Below are positions 43,038-51,583 of a DNA stretch of 64,000 bases, piece after piece. Within the stretch, counting starts at the first letter, position 1. The number at the start of each line of letters is the position of its first letter. The notes under the pieces were generated by a model. The model worked only from the letters and a program-made list of their open reading frames with translations. It was not told the origin of the DNA and made no database searches. A program made the translations under genes and the position numbers. This DNA comes from Mycolicibacterium lacusdiani (GTDB lineage: Bacteria; Actinomycetota; Actinomycetes; Mycobacteriales; Mycobacteriaceae): contig NZ_JAKCFC010000008.1 in NCBI RefSeq assembly GCF_021916785.1, positions 1 through 64,000 of the forward strand. The letters are read 5' to 3'.

Positions 43038-44279
43038 TCATGCACCTCCGCCGGCTCGCACGCCTGAACGGAACTTCGGCACCCGCATGATGACCTTCGT
43101 GCCCGCCCCCATGGCCGTCTCGACCACCAGACCGTAGTCGTTTCCGAACGCTGCGCGCAGGCGATGGTCCACATTGGTTAGCCCGACGTGTGCCGAATGC
43201 CCAGCCGAGGCGTCGGCACCGTCGGCCAGGGCGTCGGCGGGCCCGGAGCGCAGGGCTTCGGGGTCCATGCCCGAGCCGTCGTCCTCCACGGTCACGACGC
43301 AGTCGGTGCCTTCGTCGAGTGCGACGATCTCGACCGTCCCGCCGCCGCGACCGGCCAGCCCGTGGCGAACGGCGTTCTCCACCAACGGTTGCAGGGCCAG
43401 GAACGGCACGACGACGTTGAGCATCTCCGGGGCCACCTGCAGCCTGACCGTGAGCGCCTCGCCGAACCGGGCGCGTTCCAGGGTCAGATAGCGGTCGATG
43501 TTGCGCAGCTCGTCGGACAGCGTGGTGTACTGCCCGGCCGCGCGGAACGAGTACCGGGTGAAGTCGGCGAACTCGAGGATCAGCTCGCGGGCCCTAGCGG
43601 GGTCGGTGCGCACGAACGAGGCGATCGTGTTGAGCGCGTTGTAGATGAAGTGCGGGCTGATCTGGGCCCGCAACGCGAGCACCTCGGCGCGGTCGAGGCG
43701 CGCCCGCGATGCGTCGAGGTCGGCGAGTTCGAGTTGGCTGGCGGCGTAGCGGGCCACCTCGCCGATCGCGCCGAGCGTGCCGGGGCCCGGTTCCCGGGCA
43801 GTCACCACCACCAGGACGCCGAGGGTGTCGCCGCCATCGGTCACCAGCGGCTGGGCGATCATGGCGCCCGCCCGGTGCGCCGCCATGGTCCTGCGCTGCC
43901 CGGACAGCGCGCCGGCCGCGGCGGTGTCGGCCGCGGCGAGCGCGTCAGGTGGCCAGGCGTCGGTGTCCGGCGGATCGTGAGCGAGCCGTTGGCCCGCCTC
44001 GTCGGCGACGACGACGGCGTCGGCACCGGTGAGCCGCCGGAGGAAGGGCGCCGCACGCTGGGCGGAGTCGGCGTTCAGGCCGTCGCGCAGCGCGTGGGCG
44101 GCCAGGGACGCGGTGTGCAGTGCCTCGTGGGTTGCGCGCTCGGTCGGCGTGGCGACCACCCGCCGGGTCCGCACGACGACGACGGCCGCGACCACGGTGG
44201 CCAGGATCAGCGCTGCTGCGAGCGCCAACGCGATCTCGCCCGGCATGTCACCTCGCACGGTCGTGTCTGGGCTGGTCAT
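43038..44279 (-). CDS. LytS-type sensor histidine kinase
   Basis: The 413-aa protein has one N-terminal helix (about 14-37), a GAF-like sensing domain (about 50-180) and a His_kinase/HATPase pair. The phospho-acceptor is His210 in QISPHFIYNALNT, the LytS/YehU signature, and the ATP-binding NAVRHG and DDGSGM motifs follow. In E. coli such kinase-LytTR pairs sense pyruvate and switch on carboxylate transporters. Here two symporters are in the same unit, so carboxylate sensing is a reasonable inference. Confidence 0.92.
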   Translation of the reverse strand: MTSPDTTVRGDMPGEIALALAAALILATVVAAVVVVRTRRVVATPTERATHEALHTASLAAHALRDGLNADSAQRAAPFLRRLTGADAVVVADEAGQRLAHDPPDTDAWPPDALAAADTAAAGALSGQRRTMAAHRAGAMIAQPLVTDGGDTLGVLVVVTAREPGPGTLGAIGEVARYAASQLELADLDASRARLDRAEVLALRAQISPHFIYNALNTIASFVRTDPARARELILEFADFTRYSFRAAGQYTTLSDELRNIDRYLTLERARFGEALTVRLQVAPEMLNVVVPFLALQPLVENAVRHGLAGRGGGTVEIVALDEGTDCVVTVEDDGSGMDPEALRSGPADALADGADASAGHSAHVGLTNVDHRLRAAFGNDYGLVVETAMGAGTKVIMRVPKFRSGVRAGGGA

Positions 44280-44309
44280 GGTGACCGGGGCTCACCTTAG
44301 ACTGGCCCG

Positions 44310-44888
44310 ATGGCGAAATTGCAGCTCGTGCAAGATCCGGCCGCCGATGCGCTGCTGGAGTCGAACCCGTTCGCGCTGCTGGTCGGCATGCTGCTCGATC
44401 AGCAGATCCCGATGGAGGTGGCGTTCGCCGGCCCCCGCAAGATCGCCGACCGCATGGGCGACCTGGACGCCAGAGAGATCGCCGACTACGACCCGGAGAA
44501 GTTCATCGCCCTGGTCTCCGAACGACCTGCGGTGCACCGATTCCCTGGCTCGATGGGCAAGCGGGTGCAGGACCTCGCCCGGGTGATCGTCGACGACTAC
44601 GACGGCAACGCCGCCGCGCTGTGGACCGTCGGCGACCCCGACGGGCCCGAGGTGCTGCGCAGGCTCAAGGCGCTGCCCGGCTTCGGCGACCAGAAGGCGC
44701 GCATCTTCCTGGCACTGCTCGGCAAGCAGTACGGCGTGACGCCAACGGGCTGGCGCGAGGCCGCGGGGGACTACGGCAAGCAGGGCACGCACATGTCGGT
44801 CGCCGACGTCGTCGACGCGGGGTCGCTGGACAAGGTGCGGGCGTTCAAGAAGGCAACCAAGGCCGCAGCGAAGGCCGCCAAGGCCTGA
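44310..44888 (+). CDS. HhH-GPD family DNA-glycosylase-like protein
   Basis: The 192-aa protein starts FALLVGMLLDQQIPMEVAF after an N-terminal segment and carries LRRLKALPGFGDQKARIFLALLGKQYG, the helix-hairpin-helix of the base-excision family. The usual Asp after the GPD hairpin is not clear, so catalytic activity is uncertain. A Lys/Ala-rich tail (KKATKAAAKAAKA) could bind DNA. It corresponds in position to Rv1156. It is divergent from the kinase gene. Confidence 0.85.
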   Translation: MAKLQLVQDPAADALLESNPFALLVGMLLDQQIPMEVAFAGPRKIADRMGDLDAREIADYDPEKFIALVSERPAVHRFPGSMGKRVQDLARVIVDDYDGNAAALWTVGDPDGPEVLRRLKALPGFGDQKARIFLALLGKQYGVTPTGWREAAGDYGKQGTHMSVADVVDAGSLDKVRAFKKATKAAAKAAKA

Positions 44889-44992
44889 CCCACAAGCGCC
44901 GAGCCTGCTGGGAGATCGCGTATGCAGGTGAGTTCGCGATCCGTCCGCAGTCTCGGCGGCGGTGGCGGGCCCGCTCGTGGGATCGTGAATGC

Positions 44993-45142
44993 ATGGCGAA
45001 GACACACTTGAACTGCCCGTGCGGCGAGGCGATCACCGGCTCGGACGAGAACGATCTGGTGGAGAAGGCTCAAACGCACCTTGCAGAAGCACATCCCGGT
45101 CGCGAGTACGACCGGGAGATGATCCTGTTCATGGCGTACTGA
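44993..45142 (+). CDS. DUF1059 small zinc-ribbon-like protein
   Basis: Forty-nine residues: MAKTHLNCPCGEAITGSDENDLVEKAQTHL...and an ending MILFMAY. The CPCG pair, the His residues and the ending fit DUF1059. A helix spans the middle. It lies 104 bp after the HhH-GPD gene. Function unknown. Confidence 0.85.
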   Translation: MAKTHLNCPCGEAITGSDENDLVEKAQTHLAEAHPGREYDREMILFMAY

Positions 45143-45175
45143 CCGCGACCTAGGACTCGAAACCGAAGCCAAGAG

Positions 45176-45240
45176 CCGCGAGCGTGCGCGTCCCGCCGGT
45201 GAATCAGGCCGGCGTCAGGGGTGGGCGCGCACGCTCGCGG
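45176..45240. repeat. Intergenic hairpin repeat, copy 4 (15-bp arms)
   Basis: CCGCGAGCGTGCGCG (45176-45190) pairs perfectly with CGCGCACGCTCGCGG (45226-45240). The arms match the GCGAGCGTGCG family, while the 35-nt interior (GCCGG-tgaatca-GGCCGGC) is different from the other copies. It sits between the convergent DUF1059 and Ala/Pro-rich genes. Confidence 0.85.
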
Positions 45241-45256
45241 ATTGGGACGGAGGCGT

Positions 45257-46309
45257 TCAGGGCACCACCGTCGAGCCAATGGTCGGCATGAACTGGCACT
45301 GCTTCTCGGTCGTCGTGACCTGACCGAAGATCGTGGACATGATGCTGCCGGAGCCGGTGTTGGCGATCGCCGTCAACGTGGTGGGGCCCTCGGGGTTGAT
45401 GTCGGCCTGCGGCTTGAGCGTCGCCGACCCGGACTCGCCCGTGGTGAGGTTGACCCAGGTGACGTTCAGCGGCAGCTTCTGCTCGGCCGCCGGTCCGGGT
45501 GTGCCGACCGCCGTGAAGACGTAGGCGGTCTGACCCGCGGCCGGTCCCGGGGCGGGGATCTTCGCCGGCCCCGCGACCGAGATCGCCGTCGCGAGAACGT
45601 TTCCGCCGTCCTTGGTGCACCCGTTGCTGATCGACGGGTACATGAAGTCCTGCGTGACGGGGGCGTCGGGTCCGAAGGCCGGGTTGGCTCCCGGCGCGGG
45701 CGCGGCACCGGGGGTGGCGTCCGGCGCGGGTGCGGGAGCAGCGGCCTCGGGTGCGGGCGCGGGGGCAGCGAGCGGAGCCGCCTCCGGTGCGGGCGGCGCC
45801 GGGACGGGCGGGGCGTCGGGTGCGGGAACCGGTGCGGGCGCGGCCGCAGGTGCCGCCACCGCCGCGACCTCCGGCGCAGGAGCACCCTCGGGAACCGGGA
45901 TCGGCCCGACGACGTGTTCCGGGTTGACGCCTGCGGGCAGGTGCACGTCGGCACCTGGCGCCGCCTGCGCCGCCGGCGTGTGTGCCACCTGTGAAACCGC
46001 GGGATCGGCCACGAACTGGTTGACCGCCGCCGCCACGTTCTTCGAATCGGTCGGTGCCGCGGAGTTGCCCGCGAACGCCGCCGCGGCGGCCATGAGCATC
46101 GATGCGGCGTTGGTCGGGTCGGCGGCCGCCTGCTGAATGGCGGGCCCCAGACTTTCCATCGCCGGCAGGCCCGGTGCCTGCAGGCCGTTGATCGGCGCGG
46201 GCACCGGCTGCACGGGTTCGGCGTTGGCGGGCGCAGCGATGGCTTGGCCTCCCAACGTCAGTGCGGCCGACGCGCCCAGCGCGACGAACAGCGTCCTCAT
46301 CGATGTCAT
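45257..46309 (-). CDS. Secreted Ala/Pro-rich protein (Rv1157c-like)
   Basis: The 350-aa protein has a signal peptide (cut near AIAAPANA-EP), a short helical region, an Ala/Pro-rich low-complexity middle (about 120-215) and a C-terminal folded domain (about 220-350) with two Cys (NGCTKDGG and EKQCQF) that could form a disulfide. I recall Rv1157c as an equivalent Ala/Pro-rich protein at this place. It lies 45 bp downstream of a similar secreted gene on the same strand. Confidence 0.85.
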   Translation of the reverse strand: MTSMRTLFVALGASAALTLGGQAIAAPANAEPVQPVPAPINGLQAPGLPAMESLGPAIQQAAADPTNAASMLMAAAAAFAGNSAAPTDSKNVAAAVNQFVADPAVSQVAHTPAAQAAPGADVHLPAGVNPEHVVGPIPVPEGAPAPEVAAVAAPAAAPAPVPAPDAPPVPAPPAPEAAPLAAPAPAPEAAAPAPAPDATPGAAPAPGANPAFGPDAPVTQDFMYPSISNGCTKDGGNVLATAISVAGPAKIPAPGPAAGQTAYVFTAVGTPGPAAEQKLPLNVTWVNLTTGESGSATLKPQADINPEGPTTLTAIANTGSGSIMSTIFGQVTTTEKQCQFMPTIGSTVVP

Positions 46310-46354
46310 GACTCTCCCGGGATAGATGGCGGTACGCGGCTAGTCAGCGGTCGA

Positions 46355-47008
46355 TCAGGGCAATGCGGAAGTCGGGAAGACCAGCGGCGCAAGGCCTTCC
46401 AGGCTCTGGACCGGACCGGCGGCTGCCGGAGCACCCGCAGCCGGTGCAGCAGCCGCTGCGGGAGCGGCCGCTGCGGGCGCAGTGACGGCCGGAGGCGGCG
46501 ACTTCGGCAGGAGGTTCGCCAGCGGGGTGCCCGCCGGCATCAGCGACGCCAGGTCACCGGGGAAGGCAACCTGCTGCGGCAGGGGCGTCGTACCGCCCGG
46601 CAGCTGCGGCAGGTTGACCTCGGCCGACGGCAGCAGGCCCTGTGCGGGCGCCGCAGCAGCGGTGGCGGCCGCGGGTGCTGCGGCAGCGGTGGTGGGCAGG
46701 TTCAGCGGTCCCTGACCTGCGGGCAGGCTGACCGACGCCGTCGCGGCGGCGGGTGCTGCCGGGGCAGCTGCTGCCGCTGCGGGGGCGGCTCCACCGCCGG
46801 ACAGTGCCGAGGCCAGGCCCTGCAGCATCATCGGCGCGTTGGCGGGGTTGAGGAAGTTCTGGAGTCCCGGGATCGCAGGCATGGCGGGCGCGGGAGCCGG
46901 GGCGGGCGCGGGCTCGGCGGCGGCCGGCGCGCTCAACGCCAGCGCGGCACCGATCGTGCTCGCTGCAGCAATCATGCTGGTAGCGAAGAGTTTTCTGGCG
47001 AAGTGCAT
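46355..47008 (-). CDS. Secreted Ala/Pro-rich protein (Rv1158c-like)
   Basis: The 217-aa protein has a clear signal peptide (ARKLFATSMIAAASTIGAALALSAPAAA-EP), then almost only Ala, Pro, Gly, Leu and Val in short blocks, with LPAGQGPLNLP and VNLPQLPGGTTPLP as the only unusual parts. It has no Cys. The N-terminal PAIPGLQNFLNPANAP resembles a segment of its downstream neighbour, which suggests a related pair of cell-envelope proteins. It is divergent from pimE. Confidence 0.83.
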   Translation of the reverse strand: MHFARKLFATSMIAAASTIGAALALSAPAAAEPAPAPAPAPAMPAIPGLQNFLNPANAPMMLQGLASALSGGGAAPAAAAAAPAAPAAATASVSLPAGQGPLNLPTTAAAAPAAATAAAAPAQGLLPSAEVNLPQLPGGTTPLPQQVAFPGDLASLMPAGTPLANLLPKSPPPAVTAPAAAAPAAAAAPAAGAPAAAGPVQSLEGLAPLVFPTSALP

Positions 47009-47139
47009 GAATCTTCCAATCCGTTGGCGGCAGGTCTGTCACCGAAGCTACGGAGTTACTGGAGTTACTCAAGTGACACGTGTGGCATTTATGCAACCGT
47101 TACGCATACGACGGCACATGGTGACCGATCGCTAGAGTC

Positions 47140-48345
47140 GTGCGGATAGACGAGCACTCCCCGGCCCCGCCGGTAGCGACGACGGCACCGGCCCGCCTGG
47201 CTCGGCTGGCGCCGTGGCTGCTCGCGCTCAGCGTGGCCGCCCGGTTCGCGTGGACGTACCTGGTGCCCAATGGCGCGAACTTCGTCGACCTGCACGTCTA
47301 CGTCGGCGGCGCGGCGACCATCGGCACCGGGCGCCCGCTGTACGACTTCGTCTACGCCGACCAGACGCCGGACTTCCCGCTGCCCTTCACCTATCCGCCG
47401 TTCGCTGCCGTGGTGTTCGAACCGTTGCACCTGCTGCCGTTCGGCGTGTTGTCCTTCGCGTGGCAGGTCGGCATCATCGCCGCGCTCTACGGCGTGGTGT
47501 GGGTGGCGCTGCGACTGCTCGGCCGCGCCGAGCGCCGGCTGGCCATGCTCTGGACTGCTGTCGGCATCTGGACCGAACCGCTGCGCAGCACGTTCGACTA
47601 CGGCCAGGTCAACGTCATCCTGGTGCTCGGCGTGCTCCTCGCCGTACTCAGCTCGAGGTGGTGGTTGTCTGGCCTGCTGGTCGGGCTGGCCGCCGGCATC
47701 AAGCTCACGCCTGCGGTGTCGGGGCTGTACTTCGTCGGGGTCAGGCGCTGGGGCGCCGCGCTGTTCTCGGGTGTCGTCTTCTTCGGCACCGTCGGCGTGT
47801 CGCTGCTGGTGCTCGGCGATCAGGCCCGGTTCTACTTCACCGACCTGCTCGGCGACGCCGACCGGATCGGCCCGATCGGCACGTCGTTCAACCAATCCTG
47901 GCGCGGCGGCATCTCACGCATCCTCGGCCACGACGCCGGCTACGGCCCGATCGTGGTCGCCGCACTCTTCGTCACCGCCGTGCTCGCCGTGCTGGCGTGG
48001 CGGGCCGTCGACGTCGGATCCGACCGCCTCGGTGGCATCCTCGTCGTGCAACTGTTCGGGCTGCTGCTCTCGCCCATCTCGTGGACCCACCACTGGGTGT
48101 GGCTCGTCCCGCTGATCGTGTGGCTCCTGCACGGACCGAAGCGGGAGCGGCGCGGCGCCCGGGTGCTCGGCTGGGGCTGGCTGGCCCTGATCCTGATCGG
48201 CGTGCCGTGGCTGCTGAGCTTCGCCCAGCCGACCATCTGGGAGATCGGCAGACCCTGGTACCTCGCCTGGGCCGGCCTGATCTATGTCGTCGCCACGCTG
48301 GCGACGCTCGGATGGATCGCGGCTACCGGCCGACGATCCCGTTGA
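47140..48345 (+). CDS. pimE: PimE, PIM alpha-1,2-mannosyltransferase
   Basis: The 401-aa GT-C (GT87) enzyme has about ten to eleven helices. Asp50 in NFVDLHVYVGG corresponds to the essential Asp of M. tuberculosis PimE. It transfers mannose from polyprenyl-phosphate-mannose to phosphatidylinositol mannosides, making AcPIM5/6, on the outer face of the membrane. The start is the GTG at 47140. It overlaps the convergent PCD gene by 23 bp. The order Ala/Pro protein-pimE-PCD-mutT2 matches M. tuberculosis (Rv1158c-Rv1160, from memory). Confidence 0.93.
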   Translation: MRIDEHSPAPPVATTAPARLARLAPWLLALSVAARFAWTYLVPNGANFVDLHVYVGGAATIGTGRPLYDFVYADQTPDFPLPFTYPPFAAVVFEPLHLLPFGVLSFAWQVGIIAALYGVVWVALRLLGRAERRLAMLWTAVGIWTEPLRSTFDYGQVNVILVLGVLLAVLSSRWWLSGLLVGLAAGIKLTPAVSGLYFVGVRRWGAALFSGVVFFGTVGVSLLVLGDQARFYFTDLLGDADRIGPIGTSFNQSWRGGISRILGHDAGYGPIVVAALFVTAVLAVLAWRAVDVGSDRLGGILVVQLFGLLLSPISWTHHWVWLVPLIVWLLHGPKRERRGARVLGWGWLALILIGVPWLLSFAQPTIWEIGRPWYLAWAGLIYVVATLATLGWIAATGRRSR

Positions 48346-48607
48346 TGTCGCGCGCCATGTCGACGTCCTTGGGGGTGATCCCGCCCTCGGAGTGCGTGAC
48401 GAGCGCGAAGGTCACTGTCCGCCAACGGATGTCGATGTCGGGATGGTGATCCTTGGCCTCCGCGTGCTCCCCGACGCGACGGACGGCGTCGATGCCGTCG
48501 AGGAAGGCGCCGAATTCGATCGAGCGGCGCAACGCCCCGTCGGTGCGTTCCCACCCGTCGAGATCGGCTAGTGCGGCATCCACCTGATCATCGGTCAGCA
48601 CGGCCAT
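48323..48607 (-). CDS. Pterin-4a-carbinolamine dehydratase
   Basis: The 94-aa protein has the PCD active-site pattern AEAKDHHPDIDIRWRTV (the EKxxHHP motif with two catalytic His) and ends TPKDVDMARDINGIVGR. The family dehydrates 4a-hydroxytetrahydropterin. In mycobacteria without aromatic hydroxylase here, the pterin link (for example to molybdopterin) is unclear. By position it is Rv1159A-like. It is divergent from mutT2 with 24 bp between. Confidence 0.92.
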   Translation of the reverse strand: MAVLTDDQVDAALADLDGWERTDGALRRSIEFGAFLDGIDAVRRVGEHAEAKDHHPDIDIRWRTVTFALVTHSEGGITPKDVDMARDINGIVGR

Positions 48608-48631
48608 GAATCGACGGTATACCGTCGGTGC

Positions 48632-49024
48632 GTGCCGAACCAGATCGTCGTCGCGGGGGCACTGATCGCCGGAGCGACGCTGCTGGTGGCCCAGCGCGAA
48701 CGACCGGCGGAACTCGCGGGGTTGTGGGAACTGCCCGGCGGCAAGGTGGCGGCGGGGGAGAGCGACGCCGAGGCGCTCGCACGCGAACTCGACGAAGAAC
48801 TCGGCGCCGTGGTGACCGTCGGCGCGCGACTGGGCGCCGACGTCGCACTGGGTGGCGGAATGACGCTGCGCGCGTACCTTGTCGAGCACGTGAGCGGCAC
48901 GATCCGAGCGCGCGATCACCGCGCGTTGCGCTGGGTGACCGCAGACCAACTCGGCGATGTGGCGTGGGTGCCCGCAGACCGCAGCTGGCTGCCCGACCTC
49001 GCTGCCGCGCTCGGCGGCCGCTAG
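48632..49024 (+). CDS. mutT2: MutT2, Nudix nucleotide hydrolase
   Basis: The 130-aa protein has the complete Nudix box GKVAAGESDAEALARELDEELG (GX5EX7REUXEEXGU pattern) after GLWELPGG. MutT2 in mycobacteria hydrolyses oxidised and methylated nucleotides, protecting the pool. It starts at a GTG (48632) with TACCGTCGGTG upstream. Position and size match Rv1160. Confidence 0.92.
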   Translation: MPNQIVVAGALIAGATLLVAQRERPAELAGLWELPGGKVAAGESDAEALARELDEELGAVVTVGARLGADVALGGGMTLRAYLVEHVSGTIRARDHRALRWVTADQLGDVAWVPADRSWLPDLAAALGGR

Positions 49025-49085
49025 TTCAGGGCAAAGACTTTCCGCCGCAACGGCTTACGTGCCGTAGCGCTGTGGCCTCGAGTGC

Positions 49086-49358
49086 TCAGTACCGCAGTCG
49101 GTCGCCCACCACGCGCACCCGTGACGGGTCGCCGTGGTGGCGCGCCGCATACATCGGGTGCAGCAGCGCGGGATGGCGACAATGTGGGCAAGAGGCCGGT
49201 GCCTGGTTCGCCGACGAACTCGTCAGGTGGTGACATGCGGCACACCGCACGACGTAGAACCCGCCCATCCAATTCAGCATGCCGAGGTAGATGGCCGCGG
49301 TCGCGGCGCCAGCGAGCACGACCACCAACAGGATGGTTCCTGCTTCGAAAACCGTCAT
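49086..49358 (-). CDS. Small membrane zinc-ribbon protein
   Basis: The 90-aa protein (ATG at 49358, GGAGG 8 bp upstream) has one membrane helix (about 8-28; TILLVVVLAGAATAAIYLG) followed by CAAC and CPHC pairs, a classic zinc ribbon, and a basic His-rich tail. I do not recognise the family. It lies between mutT2 and typA, where narGHJI occurs in M. tuberculosis. Confidence 0.8.
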   Translation of the reverse strand: MTVFEAGTILLVVVLAGAATAAIYLGMLNWMGGFYVVRCAACHHLTSSSANQAPASCPHCRHPALLHPMYAARHHGDPSRVRVVGDRLRY

Positions 49359-49418
49359 AGTCGTTACCTCCAACCGGCGACGGACACCTCCACCGTACGC
49401 CGACATAAGGCGAGGTCG

Positions 49419-49586
49419 TTAGGCTTTTCTCGCGCGTTTGAACACCTTCTCCAGGTCCTTGCCGCGGACGCCGGCCAACTCAGCCTTGTGCACCTTGTGC
49501 AGCACCAGCGGACACCGCTTGCAGCGGGGCTTGGAACGGCAACACTTCTTCTTGGCCTTAGCCTCGGCGAACTCCGTGCGCTTCAC
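49419..49586 (-). CDS. Small Cys- and Lys-rich protein
   Basis: Fifty-five residues (GTG at 49586, GGAAGG 4 bp upstream): MKRTEFAEAKAKKKCCRSKP, then RCKRCP and a helical basic tail ending FKRARKA. Four Cys in CC...CxxC spacing suggest a metal site; the charge suggests RNA or ribosome binding. It is divergent from typA, a ribosome-linked GTPase. A functional link is only inferred. Confidence 0.78.
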   Translation of the reverse strand: MKRTEFAEAKAKKKCCRSKPRCKRCPLVLHKVHKAELAGVRGKDLEKVFKRARKA

Positions 49587-49648
49587 GTGACCTTCCGTCG
49601 ATGTTCGTCGTTTTCGTGTTTGGTCCCTGCGCTGCGACAATCGGGGAC

Positions 49649-51550
49649 GTGGATTTGCCCCAAGACTTTCGTAACGTAGCCATCGTCGCGCACGTGGATC
49701 ATGGCAAGACGACCCTCGTGGACGCGATGTTGCGGCAATCCGGCGCACTCAGCCACCGCGGCGACGACGCCATCGAACGCCTGATGGACTCCGGTGACCT
49801 GGAGAAGGAAAAGGGCATCACCATCCTGGCCAAGAACACGGCCGTGCACCGTCACAACGCTGACGGCAGCATGACGGTGATCAACGTCATCGACACCCCC
49901 GGCCACGCCGACTTCGGTGGCGAGGTCGAGCGCGGTCTCTCGATGGTCGACGGTGTCCTGCTCCTGGTCGATGCGTCGGAGGGCCCCCTGCCCCAGACCC
50001 GCTTCGTGCTGCGCAAGGCGCTCACCGCGCACCTGCCGGTGATCGTGTGCGTGAACAAGACCGACCGCCCCGACGCCCGCATCGCAGAGGTGGTCTCCGA
50101 AAGCCACGACCTGCTGCTCGACGTCGCCTCCGACCTCGACGAGGAGGCGCAGAAGGCGGCGGAGTTCGCGCTCGGCCTGCCGACGCTGTACGCCTCGGGC
50201 CGCGCCGGAATCGCCAGCACGACCGAACCCGCCAACGGCGAGAACCCCGACGGCGAGAACCTCGATCCGCTGTTCGACGTCCTGATGGAGCACATCCCGC
50301 CGCCTCAGGGTGACCCCGAGGCGCCGCTGCAGGCGCTGGTCACCAACCTCGACGCGTCGGCGTTCCTCGGCAGGCTCGCGCTGGTCCGCATCTACAAGGG
50401 CAAGTTGCGCAAGGGCCAGCAGGTCGCGTGGATGCGCGAGGTCGATGGACACCCCGTCATCACGAACGCGAAGATCACCGAACTCCTCGCCACCGAGGGC
50501 GTCGAGCGGACCAGCACCGACGAGGCCGTCGCCGGTGACATCGTCGCCGTCGCGGGCATGCCGGAGATCATGATCGGCGACACCCTCGCCGACACCGAGC
50601 ACGCCCATGCGCTGCCGCGCATCACCGTCGACGAGCCCGCCATCTCGGTCACCATCGGCACCAACACCTCACCGCTGGCAGGCAAGGTCTCCGGACACAA
50701 GCTGACCGCCCGCATGGTGAAGGCTCGCCTCGACAGCGAACTCGTCGGCAACGTGTCCATCAAGGTCGTCGACATCGACCGCCCGGACGCATGGGAGGTG
50801 CAGGGCCGTGGCGAGTTGGCGCTGGCCATCCTCGTCGAGCAGATGCGCCGCGAAGGCTTCGAACTCACCGTGGGCAAGCCGCAGGTGGTCACCCGGACCG
50901 TCGACGGCAAGCTGCACGAGCCCTACGAGGCGATGACCATCGACTGTCCCGAGGAGTTCGTCGGCGCGGTGACGCAGCTGATGGCCGGCCGCAAGGGCCG
51001 CATGGAGGAGATGGCCAACCACGCCGCGGGCTGGGTGCGGATGGACTTCATCGTGCCGTCGCGCGGGCTCATCGGCTTCCGCACCGACTTCCTGACCCTG
51101 ACCCGTGGCACCGGCATCGCCAACGCGGTATTCGAGGGGTACCGCCCCTGGGCGGGCGAGATCCGCGCCCGCCACACCGGGTCGCTGGTCTCCGACCGCA
51201 CCGGCAAGATCACGCCGTTCGCGATGACGCAGCTGTCCGACCGCGGCCAGTTCTTCGTCGAGCCGGGCGACGACACCTACGAGGGTCAGGTCGTGGGCAT
51301 CAACCCGCGCGCCGAGGACCTCGACGTCAACGCCACCCGCGAGAAGAAGCTCACCAACATGCGCTCGTCGACGGCCGACGTCTTCGAGACGCTCGCGCGT
51401 CCGATGGAGCTGGGTCTGGAGCAGGCCATGGAGTTCTGCGCCGAGGACGAGTGCGTCGAGGTGACTCCCGAGGTGGTGCGCGTGCGCAAGGTGGAGCTCA
51501 ACGCGTCGCTGCGTGCCCGCGCGAAGTCGCGTGCGAAGGCGCGCGGCTGA
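49649..51550 (+). CDS. typA: TypA/BipA ribosome-associated GTPase
   Basis: The 633-aa translational GTPase starts DFRNVAIVAHVDHGKTTLVDAML (G1), with DTPGHADFGGEVER (G3) and NKTDR (G4), followed by EF-G-like domains III and V and the BipA C-terminal domain. It binds 70S ribosomes and helps assembly and stress adaptation. The GTG at 49649 was chosen because it begins the conserved N-terminus. It precedes lpqW, as Rv1165-Rv1166. Confidence 0.95.
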   Translation: MDLPQDFRNVAIVAHVDHGKTTLVDAMLRQSGALSHRGDDAIERLMDSGDLEKEKGITILAKNTAVHRHNADGSMTVINVIDTPGHADFGGEVERGLSMVDGVLLLVDASEGPLPQTRFVLRKALTAHLPVIVCVNKTDRPDARIAEVVSESHDLLLDVASDLDEEAQKAAEFALGLPTLYASGRAGIASTTEPANGENPDGENLDPLFDVLMEHIPPPQGDPEAPLQALVTNLDASAFLGRLALVRIYKGKLRKGQQVAWMREVDGHPVITNAKITELLATEGVERTSTDEAVAGDIVAVAGMPEIMIGDTLADTEHAHALPRITVDEPAISVTIGTNTSPLAGKVSGHKLTARMVKARLDSELVGNVSIKVVDIDRPDAWEVQGRGELALAILVEQMRREGFELTVGKPQVVTRTVDGKLHEPYEAMTIDCPEEFVGAVTQLMAGRKGRMEEMANHAAGWVRMDFIVPSRGLIGFRTDFLTLTRGTGIANAVFEGYRPWAGEIRARHTGSLVSDRTGKITPFAMTQLSDRGQFFVEPGDDTYEGQVVGINPRAEDLDVNATREKKLTNMRSSTADVFETLARPMELGLEQAMEFCAEDECVEVTPEVVRVRKVELNASLRARAKSRAKARG

Positions 51551-51583
51551 GCGCACGGGTTGCACTTCGTTAACCTGAACACC

